This document shows positions 11,379 to 24,121 of a stretch of DNA of 64,000 nt, one piece after another. Numbering within the stretch: position 1 is the first letter of the stretch; every line of letters begins with the position of its first letter. Origin of the DNA: Siphonodentalium dalli (Eukaryota > Mollusca > Scaphopoda > Gadilida > Siphonodentaliidae); the NCBI GenBank assembly GCA_032622095.1, contig CP136065.1, positions 149,613,577 to 149,677,576 on the forward strand, given 5' to 3'. Position numbers and translations under genes: made by a program. The notes under the pieces are model-generated. The model was not told the origin of the DNA. It searched no databases and was given only the letters and a program-made list of their open reading frames with translations.

Positions 11379-12640
11379 TATTTTGACAAAATTTGGATCA
11401 TGGCTTCGGCTCACTAAATTTCTTTTTCAAGAACTATATGAATATAAAGCTTCTTTGTACTTGTAATAATTTAATAATGAGATAAAGGGCTACTAATAAT
11501 GAAGGGGATCCACACACACAAAAAAATGGAAAGGGTACAAGAACTTTAGCAACTGTGTCAGTGGGACAAAAGGATGGATCTTCCATCCTCACAATCGTTG
11601 TGCGTTTTGGGATCAGTTTGGAGTTAATCTATTGTACAACCATCCAAAGTGTACATATCGAAAAGATGACACACTTCTCATCATGGTATGGAATCAAAGC
11701 TGTGCTAACATTCCTTTTCATACATGTTACATGAACCTGGGGTCGTCATTTGTGTCACAAAGGTTGATCAATAATGATGAGTTGTGATGACAATTGTTAT
11801 TTAATTTGTTTAATTTATTATTTCTGCATTAAAAATATTTGATTCAATATGCTTCCTACCAAATTTCCTTATATGCTGCTAAATTGCATGATTCCAGAAT
11901 ATATTAAAGCCACAGTTTTTTATTTGGGATGGGAATTATCGCACGTAAATCTTTCAGTGATGAATGGATCTCCCATTCATTTATAAAAGTATACATTGGA
12001 ATGGTCTATTATTCATATGGAGGGATGTTCAGGTAACTGAGGCAGACAAAAAGATCATATAATTAGTGAGGATTTATTTCTATGGGAAATGTTCAGATAA
12101 TAAGTCAACAAACGACCTGTTGAACTTATTATTTGAACATTTCCTAAGGCAACTACTAGTCAATGAGTATTTAGTAAAGAAAGGTTTTAAAACCAACCTG
12201 CCTATCTCTTGTTTTCAAAAAGGTCATAATGCAATTCTGAAAGCTAACGCATGCCCCCAATTAAATGTGTATAAAACATGGTACTGTTGAACTGATTCGA
12301 TGGTCGCTGCCAAATCCCAACTAGGATTGGAATGAATACCCCCCCCCCCCCCCCCCCCCCCCACACACCAATTTTAATCTGATTGGCTACAATTGCGAAC
12401 TCAAATCACCATGTCGTCATCACACTGGACTGGTCAGAAGTTTTGTTTGACATAAGACCCAGACCTAGCTGCTTAATAAAACAGTTCTTACACTGGATGT
12501 CTTGAGATGTATGTGTTTTAAAACTATTTTCCACTTAGTATGATTTCTATGGGGCATAGCAATTACCTTTGAACTGACACTATTGTTTGTTATCTCTGGC
12601 AACATTGCTATAACAACCTGGTGCCATATCTCCATGTCAT
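11379..12640. repeat. Intergenic with a dispersed palindromic repeat and a poly(C) run
   Basis: Between about 11945 and 12190 is a dispersed repeat. It contains the hairpin GTTCAGATAATAAGTC ... GAACTTATTATTTGAAC (12091-12142) and a segment reading CATTGGAATGGTCTATTATT. A reverse-oriented relative lies at about 40785-40990, and a weaker one at 47085-47150. A poly(C) tract of about 20 bases starts near 12341. No coding region is visible. Confidence 0.6.
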
Positions 12641-13030
12641 TTCTCTTTACATTTAGTGCAAACAGTAAAATTCAAGATGGCTTCCAGCAGCCATTTTTTA
12701 ATTGAATATTGTTCAATAGCTCTCATCTAGAAGTGGTCCTGGGCATGCCTGTAAATTTCCAAAATATTTCGCCAATAAATGCTACAGAAATCCAAGATGG
12801 CTGCTAGTGGCCATGTTTTTAGCTCACCGGAGACTATAGTCATCACTTGTCGTCCGTCATCCGGCAACAATTCTCCAGAACCATAAGACCGAATGGGTTC
12901 ATATTTGGTGTGGATGTTCCCTGGGTGACTCACATTCAGATTTGTTCAAATGAGGTCACCAAGTCGATTAGTTTTGAAGCCAGGACCATAACTCTCTCCC
13001 GCCATAGTAATTCTTAAAACGACTTCTCAA
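12641..13030 (-). repeat. Fragment of the pearl-like repeat
   Basis: Short matches to the repeat unit (AAATCCAAGATGGCTGCTAG near 12789, AAACAGTAAAATTCAAGATG near 12660) in reverse orientation relative to the array that follows. It also has the AGCTCACCGGAGACTATAGT type leader with CGTCCGTCATCC. This is a decayed relic. Confidence 0.55.
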
Positions 13031-13054
13031 GAATCATTGGGCCTATTTTGCTTA

Positions 13055-16000
13055 TTAGCTCAACTTTACTTTGTAAAGTTTGAGCTATTGCCATGGCTTT
13101 GTCGTCCGTCGTCCGTGTGTGCGTGTGTACGGGCGGCGTCAACAATAGAGGCTACAGGTCGTACCTTTGATCGGATCATTATGAAATTTGTCATAGCTGT
13201 TGACATCAACATTTGTACCGGAATGATTCATTTTGGGGTCATACGGAAAAAAAAAAACATGGCCGCCAGTGGCCATCTTAGATTTCAAAATTCAATCCAT
13301 TAGCACGGGCTACAGGCCGTACTGTTCATCTGATCGTCATGAAATTTGTCATGGATGTTAATATTGACATGTAGATGGGAACGAGTAATTTTGAGGTCAT
13401 TCGGCCAAAAAACATGGCCGCCAGCAGCCATCTTCGATTTTACTCTTTGCATGACTAAATCCTTTAGCACGGGCTACAGGTCATACCTTTAGTCAGATCG
13501 TCATAAAATTTGTCATGGATGTTAACAATGACATGTAGATGGGAACGAGTCATTTTTGGGTTATTCGGGCAAAAAACATGGCCGCCAGCAGCCATCTTGG
13601 ATTTTACTCTTTGTATGACTAAATCCTTTAGCACGGGCTACAGGTCGTACCTTTAGTCTGATAATCATGAAATTTATCATGGCTGTTGAAATTGGAATGT
13701 AGATGGGAACGAGTCATTTTGGGGTCATTCGGCCCAAAAACATGGCCGCCAGCAGCCATCTTGGATTTTACTCTTTGTATGACTAAATTCTTTAGCACGG
13801 GCTACAGGTCCTACTTTTAGTCTGATCATCATAAAATATGTCAAGAATGTTAACAATGACATGTAGATTGGAACGAGTCATTTTGGGGTCATTCGGCCAA
13901 AAAACATGGCCGTCAGCAGCCATCTTGGATTTTACTCTTTGTATGACTAAATCCTTTAGCACGGGCTACAGGTCGTACCTTTAGTCTGATAATCATGAAA
14001 TTTATCATGGCTGTTGATATTGGAATGTAGATGGGAACGAGTCATTTTGGGGTCATTCGGACAAAAAACATGGCCGCCAGCGGCCATCTTGGATTTCAAA
14101 ATTTAATCCATTAGCACGGGCCACAGGTCGTACTGATTGTCTGATCATCATGAAATTTGTCATGGATGATAATATTTACATGTAGATGGGAACGAGTAAT
14201 TTTGGGGTCATTCGGCCAAAAAACATGGCCACCAGCAGCCATCTTAGATTTTACTCTTTGTATGACTAAATTCTTTATCACGGGCTGCAGGTCGTACCTT
14301 TAGTCTGATCATCATAAAATTTGTCATGGATGTTAACAATGACATGTAGATGGGAACGAGTAATTTTGGGGTCAATCGGCCAAAAAACATGGTCGCCAGC
14401 AGCCATCTTGGATTTTACTCTTTGTATGACTAAATCCTTTAGCACGGGCTACAGGTTGTATCTTTAGTCTGATCATCATAAAATTTTTCATGAATGTTAA
14501 TAATGACATGTAGATGGGAACGAGTCATTTTGGGGTCATTCGGCCAAAAAAGATGGCCGCCAGCAGCCATCTTGGATTTTACTCTTTGTATGACTAAATC
14601 CTTTAGCACGGGCTACAGGTCGTACCTTTAGTCTGATCATCATAAAAATTTTCATGGCTGTTGAAATTGGAATGTAAATGGGAACGAGTCATTTTGGGGT
14701 CATTCGGACAAAAAACATGGCTGCCAGCGACCATCTTGTATTTCAAAATTTAATCCATTAGCACGGGCCACAGGTCGTACTATTCGTCTGATCATCATGA
14801 AATTTGTCCTGGATGTTAATGTTGATATGTAGATGGGAACGAGTAATTTTGGGGTCATTTGGCGAAAAAACGTGGCCGCCAGCAGCCATCTTGGATTTTA
14901 CTCTTTGTATGACTAAATTCTTTAGCACGGGCTACAGGTCGTACCTTTAGTCTGATCATCATAAAATTTGTCATGGATGTTAACAATGACATGTAGATTG
15001 GAACGAGTCATTTTGGGGTCAATCGGCCAAAAAACATGGCCGCCAGCAGCCATCTTGGATTTTACTCTTTGTATGACTAAATTCTTTAGCATGGGCTACA
15101 GGTCGTACCTTTAGTCTGATCGTCATAAAATTTGTCATTGATGTTAACGATGACATGTAGATGGGAACGACTCATTTTGGGGTCATTCGGCCGAAAACAT
15201 GGCCGCCAGCAGCCATCTTGGATTTTACTTTTCTCTTCATGTCTATAAACTAGTATTAGACATTCAACTTTCCACATTCCTAATCGCTCCATTGACTGTA
15301 ATATATTAAATTATTCCCTTTCCAAGTTGAGCTACAGTGCAGGGATGTGGCTAGAGGGGGGGTGTGGGGGGGTGTCTCACCCCCCCAGCAGAGCTATATT
15401 TTCAATAGTTGGAAATTTCATACCTGCCACAACGAAATTTCACACCAACAATAGGTTGAAAATGTTCTTGTAGTTTGATTATAAAACAATTTATTGGGGG
15501 AATTTATTGTTTTTCGACCAATATTTGCATATGTTCCTATTTTTGGTCAAAAAATTAAAAAAATTTGACAGAAATGGTCATCAGTTGGAAATTTTCCAAC
15601 CTTAGGGGGGTGACAGGTTGGAAATTTCCAACACTTGGAAAGCTTGTGTCCTGGTCCCTCCCCCGTGGCCAGTCAAAAACTTCTAGTTAATTTAAGAAAA
15701 CAATATTGTCATACAATTGGTCAACATTGTCATTGGAATTGTCATCAGTTGGAAATTTTCCAACCTAAGTGGGGGTGTAGGGTTTGAAATTTCCAACAGT
15801 AGGAAGGCTTGAGGCTATTCTAGATGTTAGGATTTTGCGATTTTCTTGTTCAGATTTCAAAATTTTCGCACACCGGGCCGAACCATGGTCGGCCCGGTGT
15901 GTCATTGCCCCATCCACATGGCCAATACAAAACTGCTAATTAGTTTAGCAAAACAATATTTTACTACATTTGGTCAAACTTGTAGACATAAATGGTCATC

Positions 16001-16533
16001 AGTTGAAGAATTTTCCAACCTGAGGGGGAGCATGAGGTTTGAAATTTCCAACACTAGGAAAGCTTCAGTTGAGGCCAGTCTAGATGCTAGGATTTGCGAT
16101 TTTCTTGTATAGTTTTAAAAATTTTCTCACACCGGGCCAAACAACCATGGTCGGCCCTGTGTTTCCTGGTCTGTTGTCGGTAGCTGTGTGCATTTGTCTG
16201 GAATTAGATCACTAGTTGTTTTTTTTGGGGGCAATTTTCAGGTTAAAATATCTTAATGTTCTCATACTGGGAATATATAGGAAATCAGGCCTGAGCATGA
16301 GGTACAAGGGGGGGGGGGGGGTGCAAATGGAATTATGTTATGCAAAAGTTGTGTTTGTGCGATTCCGACTCAAGGGGGGGGGGGGTGCAAATGGAATTAT
16401 GCAAAAAGTTGTGTTGGTGTGATTCCGACTCAAAGGGGGGGGGGGGGTGCAGTTGGAAATTCCCAAGGTGGACACCCCCCCAGCGGAGACCCTCTAGCCA
16501 CATCCCTGCTACAGTGTCATTGACACTTTCATA
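13055..16533 (+). repeat. Complete pearl-like element interrupted by an hAT element
   Basis: Starts at TTAGCTCAACTTTACTTTGT, whose next bases make a palindrome (AACTTTACTTTGTAAAGTTT). A short GTCCGTCGTCC/GTGTGTGCGTGTG microsatellite follows, then about 13 copies of the 162-bp unit to about 15235. The unique tail is split at 15340-16508 by an inserted hAT, and the distal CTACAGTGTCATTGACAC lies at 16509-16526. The arrays at 17.6 and 22.3 kb have the same head. Confidence 0.85.
15340..16508. mobile_element. Non-autonomous hAT element inside the pearl-like tail
   Basis: Terminal inverted repeats CAGGGATGTGGCTAGAGGG (15340) and CCCTCTAGCCACATCCCTG (ending 16508). They are flanked by a perfect 8-bp target duplication CTACAGTG at 15332-15339 and 16509-16516. 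Eight-bp duplications and CAGGG ends are typical of hAT. The 1169-bp interior has repeated CAGTTGGAAATTTTCCAACC motifs, poly(G) runs near 16310, 16374 and 16435, and no transposase frame. A relic of the right end is near 18860 (CGGAGACCCTCTAGCGACGT). Confidence 0.92.
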
Positions 16534-17578
16534 TTTGGTATGGAGGGTCCTTGGATGACTGGGGTTCAGACTCGTTCAAATGAGGACACTAGGTCAAAAA
16601 TTGAACTCCTTGCTCAATTTAACCAAAAAAAAAATAATCGTTTTTTTATCTACCGGGTAATTTAGATTTATCTCCTTGTTCAATATAATTTTTTATTTTT
16701 TTTTAATAAAAAAAAACTATTTTTTTTTTAATAAAAAAAAACTATTTTAAAAAACAAATACCCCTGTTATGAAAAATGTACTCTTGCTTGTAACAACATA
16801 GAGGATATGAAAAGAGTGTTTCTCTCATATGATATTTATGAAACGAGTCTTAAGAATTTTCAGTTTTCTCGAGCCTTTGGCGAGAGAAAACTGAAAATTC
16901 ATGACGAGTTTCATAAATATCATATGAGAGAAACACGAATTACATATTCTATTTATCATATGACACCTATAAATTGATTATGATGTCCAAAACGCACACA
17001 AATCACTAAATAGCTATATGACATCGGCAGCAAAAGGTTAATGTGACGTCACTTCATTGCACCGGAAGCCCAATTACACCTGGTGAACTAGCAGAAATAA
17101 TATCCACGCGAAGATATAGTGCGCTATTCTGTTCTCAGTTTGTGACATTATATTGTATGTTTATTAGATAAATACGAATTACATATTCTATTTATCGTAT
17201 AACAATGTCCAAAACTATATATTTCAAGATTATAATTGCGAGAATTTCGGCATCGCGTTGATTCGTGTATTTGACGCGCACGAATTTGACCTGCATTTAG
17301 TCAGATGCGGCTCGGCCCCCGGCTGCCATTCAGCCAATCGGAACACACTTTTTGTCAACAAACCAATCAAATTATCGGAAGGTGATATGAATTAGTAATT
17401 GATATGAAATTGATTTATGACGTTAGTTTCCAACGTAAATATTGATTGAGTCATATGATAAACATGCTTATTACACATGTCAGATCTGATCTGTCTGACA
17501 TGTTTGATAAACAATTAGCAACTGGTGGGAATAGGGGTCATTAAAGTTTAATTTATATATGACATGGAATCCAATGTG
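16534..17578. repeat. Inverted-repeat sequence and low-complexity DNA
   Basis: Poly(A)/poly(T) sequence at 16620-16750. Then comes a hairpin at 16817-16936 with arms of about 55 bp (AGTGTTTCTCTCATATGATA and its complement) around AGCCTTTGG. The motif GAATTACATATTCTATTTATC follows at 16937 and repeats at 17176. A small palindrome, ACATGTCAGATCTGATCTGT, lies near 17486. These look like parts of one decayed element of about 650 bp ending near 17470. Confidence 0.6.
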
Positions 17579-18790
17579 TTAGCTCAAATTTACTTTGTAA
17601 AGTTTGAGCTATTGCCATGGCTTTCTATCAGTCGTGCGTCGGTCAACAATTTCCTTTTGCACGGGCTACAGGTCGTACTGTTCGTCTGATCATCATGAAA
17701 TTTGTCATTGATGTAAATATTGACATGTAGATGGGGAAACGAGTCATTTTGGGGTCACTCAGCCAAAAAACTTTGCCGCCAGCAGCCATCTTGGATTTTA
17801 CTCTATGCATGACTAAATCCTTTGGCACGGGCTACAGGTCGTCTCTTTGGTCGGATTATCATGAAATTTGTCATGGATGTTAACAATGATATGTAGATGG
17901 GAACGAGTCGTTTTGGGGTCATTCGGCCATAAAACATGGCTGCCAGCAGCCATCTTGGATTTTACTCTTTGCATGACCTAATCCTTTGGCATGGGCTATA
18001 AGTCATAACTTTGGTCGGATCATGAAATTTGTCATGGCTGTTGACATTGACACGTAGATGGGAATGAGTCATTTTCGGGTCATTCGGCGAAAAAAAATGG
18101 CAGCCATCTTGGAATTTCAAAATTCAATCCATTGGCACAGGCTACAGACTGGAGTGTTCGTCTGATCATCATGAAATTTGTCGTGGATGTTAATATTGAC
18201 ATGTAGATGGGAACGAGTCATTTTTGGGTCATACGGCCATAAAACATTGCCACTGGCAGCCATCTTGGATTTTCCTCTTTGCATGACTAAATCTTTTGAC
18301 ACGGGCCACAGGTCGTACTTTGGTTGGATCATCATGAAATTTGTCATGGCTGTTGATATTGATATGTAGATCAGAACGAGTCATTTTGGGGTCATTCGGC
18401 TAAAAAACATTGCCGCCAGCGGTCATCTTGGATTACAAAATTCAATCCATTAGCAAGGGCGACTGGCCGGAGTGTTCATCTGATCATCATTAAATTTCTT
18501 GTCGATGTTAATATTGACATGTAGATGGTAACAAGTCATTTTGGGGTCTTTCGCCCATAAAACATGGCCACGGCACCCATCTTGAATTTTATTCGTTGCA
18601 TGGCTAAATCCTTTGGCACGGGCTGCAAGTCGTACCTTTGGTTTGGATCATTGTGAAATTTGTCATGGCTGTTGACATCGACATGTAGATGGGAACGAGT
18701 CATTTTGGGGTCATTTAGCCATAAAAATGGCTGCCGGCAGTCATCTTTGTATGACTAAATCCTTTGGCACAACCTACATGTACAGACCTC
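17579..18790 (+). repeat. Pearl-like element, tail missing
   Basis: The head TTAGCTCAAATTTACTTTGT is followed by seven diverged copies of the 162-bp unit. The normal tail is replaced near 18790-18885 by sequence matching the right end of the hAT at 15340 (CGGAGACCCTCTAGCGACGT). More diverged than the arrays at 13.1 and 22.3 kb. Confidence 0.8.
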
Positions 18791-19828
18791 ATCCGCCGGG
18801 GTGTCGGGCGTGTAGTTGAAAGTTTCAAGGTCGACAACCCCACTGCTCAACGGAGACCCTCTAGCGACGTCCTTGTTTAGAATTACATGTACATATTAAC
18901 CCTTCTATTTTGACCATTAAATTCCAATAATTTGTGTTATTATGTACATTTGTCTAAATAGACAAAACAGTATACTCTACAATTCAACATTAAAACTCTA
19001 GGTCATCCCGAAGATCCATATGCAGTTAGGTGAAGATTGGATGAGAGATGTGACCTGTTGGTTGTGTTAAGGAAATTGTTGATTGATGCACACACGGACA
19101 TCAACCCACATCAATAGCAGAAACTTGACTTTGTCAAGTTTAGCAAAAATGGCAGATTTTGTACAGGAAATAATGCCATAACTTCTTATGAATATGCATG
19201 GGCCAATAATTTTAGGGCCACAATCATATGACCTATTATATTTCAAAACATATTTATACCCCCATTAGTGCCGAAATTATCATGAGTTTTCTGTAACATT
19301 CTTACCAAAATTCCAAGCAAATGATGAAGGAATTTTCTATTAGAATTTTGGTAAGAATATTATAGAAAAATACAAAGTTCTTCAGCACAAATGAGATGTC
19401 AACTTAAAATAATGTGCCATGGGACTTTATAAGAAATTAGTTTGATGATTACATTGACATTCTTGACATTGAGCCATGAGTACACCCAATTAATATAATC
19501 CCATTCAATTAAAATAAGAATTGATGATTTATTTGTGTGAGGTTCAAATGAAGAACATGAATGGTACATGTATTTCATAATATATGTAGTCAAAACATAC
19601 TATATTAATACCGATAAGCCTAAAAATTAAGAATAATGCTCAATCCATTATTCAGAGCAGATAATATTTCTTTTTTCGTTTCTATGGCTTTCTTGACCAA
19701 TAATCAAGTGAAATTATGGCCAATATATTTAAGAATGAAACAAATTGTGTTCCAAATTTCACAAAATATTGTAAAAGTAAGCTATCTTTTAAATGATGTC
19801 ATGTGCATTTGGCAACTAAATTCCTGTT
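18791..19828. other. Intergenic, downstream of THOC7
   Basis: AT-rich. The only structure seen is a small imperfect hairpin near 19290-19370 (TTCTTACCAAAATTC with GAATTTTGGTAAGAA). No coding region is recognised. Confidence 0.5.
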
Positions 19829-19834
19829 TTTAAT
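19829..19834 (-). promoter_or_regulatory. Possible THOC7 poly(A) signal
   Basis: TTTAAT on the plus strand is ATTAAA on the minus strand, 68 nt beyond the THOC7 stop codon. It is a common variant signal at a plausible distance, but the base composition makes chance matches likely. Confidence 0.35.
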
Positions 19835-19901
19835 TAAATGAAAAATAGAAACTGCCAAAAGGTTCCAGTGAGCTATAATTGAAGTATTTGCTCATTAACA
19901 G

Positions 19902-20516
19902 TCAAGTTGTTCCCTCCATATCGACATCAGTAATTGCATCCTCAGCATCAGATCTGTTTTCGTCCACCTCCAGAATACTCTGGAGCTCGTGGATTGCAGA
20001 TATTAGAACATGGAATTGTTTTTTCCGAACTTCCAGCTTTGTCTCTAGCTCTGACTTGCTCTCATTCAGGCCTTTTATTTCCTCATCCAGAGACGCTAAT
20101 TGCTTTGTTGTTTCTTTCCTATCAGGGTGTTTCTGAATCACTTTAGCCATGTTGTCATATTCCTGCCTGTGTTTCCGAATTTTCTTTGCCTCCTGTAGCT
20201 CATTTTTACACTCAGAAATCTGCTTCTGGGCACTGTGAATATTGTCTTCTATCTTCTTTTTGAGGTCTTCGTATCGACTTTGTTCCTTTAAGTTCATTTC
20301 ATACTCCATGACAGAACTCTCCATGGTGAACTCACTCTGAGCCAGAATTGTCATCATCTTTTGATATGCTATCATATTTTCTTCATCATCGTCCGGGGAA
20401 TGATACCATTTTAGGAAAGTACGCAATAACTGTCCGATTCTCTTATCATCATTCCCACAATCCCCATCAATCAGAAGGCGTCGTTTGATTATATCATCAT
20501 CTGTGACCGCTGCCAT
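19902..20516 (-). CDS. THOC7: THO complex subunit 7
   Basis: A complete 204-residue protein, the same length I know for human THOC7. THOC7 is a small coiled-coil subunit of the nuclear THO complex, which with ALYREF and UAP56 forms TREX and couples transcription to mRNA export. The N-terminus MAAVTDDDIIKRRLLIDGDG-like segment is followed by RIGQLLRTFLKWYHS. Residues about 75-185 are a long Lys/Glu-rich coiled coil (for example KHPDRKETTKQLASLDEEI), and the tail is acidic. The start is the first in-frame ATG, preceded by A-rich sequence. The coding region has no intron. Because a pyrimidine tract and CTTAG acceptor lie 12 nt before the ATG on the minus strand, the gene probably has a 5' UTR intron, which argues against a simple processed retrocopy. 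No frameshift or stop is seen. Confidence 0.97.
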   Translation of the reverse strand: MAAVTDDDIIKRRLLIDGDCGNDDKRIGQLLRTFLKWYHSPDDDEENMIAYQKMMTILAQSEFTMESSVMEYEMNLKEQSRYEDLKKKIEDNIHSAQKQISECKNELQEAKKIRKHRQEYDNMAKVIQKHPDRKETTKQLASLDEEIKGLNESKSELETKLEVRKKQFHVLISAIHELQSILEVDENRSDAEDAITDVDMEGTT

Positions 20517-20528
20517 TTTTCATTCAGC
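20517..20528 (-). other. THOC7 5' UTR part and splice acceptor
   Basis: On the minus strand TTTTACTCTCTCCTTAG is followed by GCTGAATGAAAA and then the ATG. The polypyrimidine tract and AG make a good acceptor, so a non-coding first exon should lie at higher coordinates. I could not identify it. Confidence 0.6.
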
Positions 20529-20666
20529 CTAAGGAGAGAGTAAAATAATAAATGTTAATGAATCAGATATTACTTTGGACAAGCAGAATAAGTGATAGTT
20601 TCATATTTTTGTTTATTAAAAATTTCAGACTGAACCAGATCCTAGTGCCATTTTTGCACCAGTAGT

Positions 20667-22028
20667 CAGGGGGGGGGGGGGCGTAAACAAGTTGCGAGAC
20701 GTGGGGGTGTTTTTTTTACATTGCCATTTTTTTTACACCCACCCACCCTTTCTTGCATTTATTTTTCATAAAATTTTAGACACCCACCCCCCAAAACCCC
20801 AAATCTTTATATTGGTCCCCTCTGTAACGACCAACCGCTCTATATTGGTCCCTTCTTTGAAAGACCAAATTAAATGTTACTTCCTCAGCTGACTTCCTGT
20901 TACAAACATGTGCAAAATTGAACTCTAAGCAATCGAACAAAGGTAGAATATGATGTGATTATATTGGTAAATTTATAACCCAGCCTATTCATCTGTGTGA
21001 GTAGATGAAAAATATGTTGAATCCCCTGGAATGACAACAAAAAATAACTAGGGCCAGTGTTAGGGCCTATAATAGAATAAACAATTACACAAAATTAAAT
21101 TTAACTTTTTTTCAGACATCAACCAGCATCAACTAGTAGGCCTAGAGCCTATAGTAATACCAAAAAGGAAAATGTGCATATGAACCAGTGTACAAATTAG
21201 CTTTTATGTATGCCTGCATGACCACCGACCCAACCTCGCATTACGACTTAGGATTGGCTAGGCCTAAAATAATGTTTAACCCTTTGAGTTTGAACGCGGA
21301 TGGTCAATTTAGTGCGAAATCCATATACACGGATGTGCACTTTAGTGACGTGACCGTGGATACGAGGTCACAGTAAGCGTAACGTCATTGTGTTGGTGTA
21401 GGGAAGATAACTCCAATTTGGTCTTCTGTTTACAGTATACCGGCTGCACTCTTGATTTACTATTATATGTCTACCTGTGTCTACTATATATTATTAACTA
21501 TACATTATTCTGATACATTATTTCATACATTACACTCATGCATCAGCTAACTGTATGAGTAAAGAGACTGTCATGAAGTATAAGAATTATTGTAATATTC
21601 TGTCATGAGTTGTTAGCTGATATTGTCAGGCTGCATTAAGTTCACCCTACCCTAGAGCTATCTGAAGTATTTTTTTATTGAACTACACCGTGAACTAGAC
21701 AATTTTCAATATAAAAACTGCCAAGCAAGCTGAAACAGACACAATAAAAAAAAATTGCGCGCAAACAAAATCAATGAAAATTTTGGGACCCACCCCCACA
21801 ATATTCACTATTTTTCCATTTTATATCAACTTATGGGGGTAATTATATCAATATTGAATGTATTAGTGCTTCTCATATTGCAACAAGCCACAACATATAA
21901 ACAAATATGTTTAAAACAGTTGAAAATATGTCAATGAAAAAAAAGTGGTCAAAAACTGTTTCCGGCCTCGGGTACCCACCCACCCTCCTACCTCACGTCT
22001 CGTAAAAAAAATTCGGCCCCCCCCCCTG
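20667..22028. mobile_element. hAT-like element upstream of THOC7
   Basis: Ends CAGGGGGGGG and CCCCCCCCTG, with inner matching arms GCGAGACGTGGGGGTG (20693) and CACCC...CTCACGTCTCG (about 21970-22002). A 7-bp direct repeat, CAGTAGT, flanks it at 20660-20666 and 22029-22035. The length is 1362 bp with no transposase frame. The G-run ends blur the exact boundary, so the target duplication could be 8 bp. It sits in the likely 5' intron or promoter of THOC7. Confidence 0.72.
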
Positions 22029-22336
22029 CAGTAGTGTCACTTTAACATTGGTAGGCATATCCTAACATTGGAATACCCTAGGACCACTAACCTGAGATAA
22101 ATGAACACAGTCCATCATGCCCTGGTGGTCAGTATAGCTCTCAAGAAAATAGTTTATCAACAAAAGTGTTATCTACCCGTATACCGGTATGTTTATACAG
22201 CTATAATATGATGAGGATGCTGGCGCCTATAACCCCTAACTCGAAACAGATTACCGGTATGGTTCCTGGAAATAATCCACACCAAGTATTAACATCTGCA
22301 ATCTTGGACTGGAGAAAAGGATTTTTGAAGTACTTA

Positions 22337-23995
22337 TTAGCTCAACTTTACTTTGTAAAGTTTGAGCTATTGCCATGGCTTGGTATCCGTTGTGCGTGTG
22401 TGCGTGTGTATGTGTGTGCGTGATTCGTCAACAATTTCCTTTAGCACGGGCTACAGTTCGTACCTTTGGTCCGATTATTATGAAATTTGTCATGGATGAT
22501 GACATTGACATGTAGATGGGAACGAGTCATTTTGGGGTCATTCCGAAAAAAACATGGCCGCCAGTGGCCATCATGGATTTCAAAATTCAATCCATTAGCA
22601 CGGGCTACAGGCCGCACTGTTTGTCTTATTGTTATGAAATTTGTCATGGATGTTAATATTGACATGTAGATGGGAACGAGTAATTTTGGGGTCATTCGGC
22701 CAAAAAGCATGGCCGCCGGCAGCCATCTTAGATTTTACTCTTTGCATGACTAAATCCTTTGACACGGGCTACAGGTTGTACATTTGGTCTGATCATCATA
22801 AAATTTGTCATGGATGTTAACAATGACATGCAGATGGGAACGAGTCATTTTGGGTCATTCGGGCAAAAAACATGGCCGCCAGCAGCCATCTTGGATTTTA
22901 CTCTTTGTATGATTAAATCCTTTAGCACGGGCTACAGGTCGTACCTTTAGTCTGATCATCATGAAATTTGTCATCGCTCTTGAAATTGGAATGTAGATGG
23001 GAACGAGTTATTTTGGGGTCATTCGGACAAAAAACATGGCCGTCAGTGGCCATCTTGGATTTCAAAATTTAATCCATTAGCACGGGCCACAGGTCGTACT
23101 GTTCGTCTGATCATCATGAAATTTGTCATGGATGATAATATTGACATGTAGATGGGAACGAGTCATTTTGGGGTCATTCGGCCAAAAAAACATGGCCGCC
23201 AGCAGCCATCTTGGATTTTACTCTTTGTATGACTAAATCCTTTAGCACGGGCTACAGGTCGTACCTTTAGTCTGATCATCATAAAATTTGTCATGGCTGT
23301 TGAAATTGGAATGTAGATGGGAACGAGTTATTTTGGGGTCATTCGGACAAAAAACATGGCCGTCAGTGGCCATCTTGGATTTCAAAATTTAATCCATTAG
23401 CACGGGCCACAGGTCGTACTGTTCGTCTGATCATCATAAAATTTGTCATGGATGATAATATTGACATGTAGATGGGAACGAGTCATTTTGGGGTCATTCG
23501 GCCAAAAAACATGGCCGCCAGCAGCCATCTTGGATTTTACTCTTTGTATGACTAAATAATTTAGCACGGGCTACAGGTCGTAACTTTAGTCTGATCATCA
23601 TAAAATTTGTCACGAATGTTAATAATGACATGTAGATGGGAACGAGTCATTTTGGTGTCATTCGGCCAAAAAACATGGCCGCCAGCAGCCATCTTGGATT
23701 TTACTCTTTGTATGACTAAATTCTTTAGCATGGGCTACAGGTCGTACCTTTAGTCTGATCGTCATAAAATTTGTCATGGATGTTAACGATGACATGTAGA
23801 TGGGATACAATCATTTTGGGGTCATTCGGCCGAAATAATGGCCGCCAGCAGCCATCTTGGATTTTACTTTTCTCTTCATGTCTATAAACTAGTATTAGAC
23901 ATTCAACTTTCCACATTCCTAATTGCTCCATTGACTGTAATACATTAAATTATTCCCTTTCCAAGTTGAGCTACAGTGTCATTGACACTTTCATT
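22337..23995 (+). repeat. Complete pearl-like element
   Basis: Head TTAGCTCAACTTTACTTTGT, then a GTGTGTGCGTGTGTATGTGT microsatellite near 22396, about nine units of 162 bp, and the tail AAGTTGAGCTACAGTGTCAT closing at about 23995. A two-unit block is duplicated within it: the text from about 22940 recurs from about 23250 with few changes. This indicates recent array expansion by unequal exchange or slippage. Confidence 0.88.
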
Positions 23996-24121
23996 TTAGG
24001 CCCTAATAGTTACTCCGAGAAATTTAAATCTTTTAATGTTTTACAAACATAATAAAAATTACCAATTACTCGATTCTGATAACTGAAGTGGCAAAATGTT
24101 TTTGAGGGAATCTGATAATGT

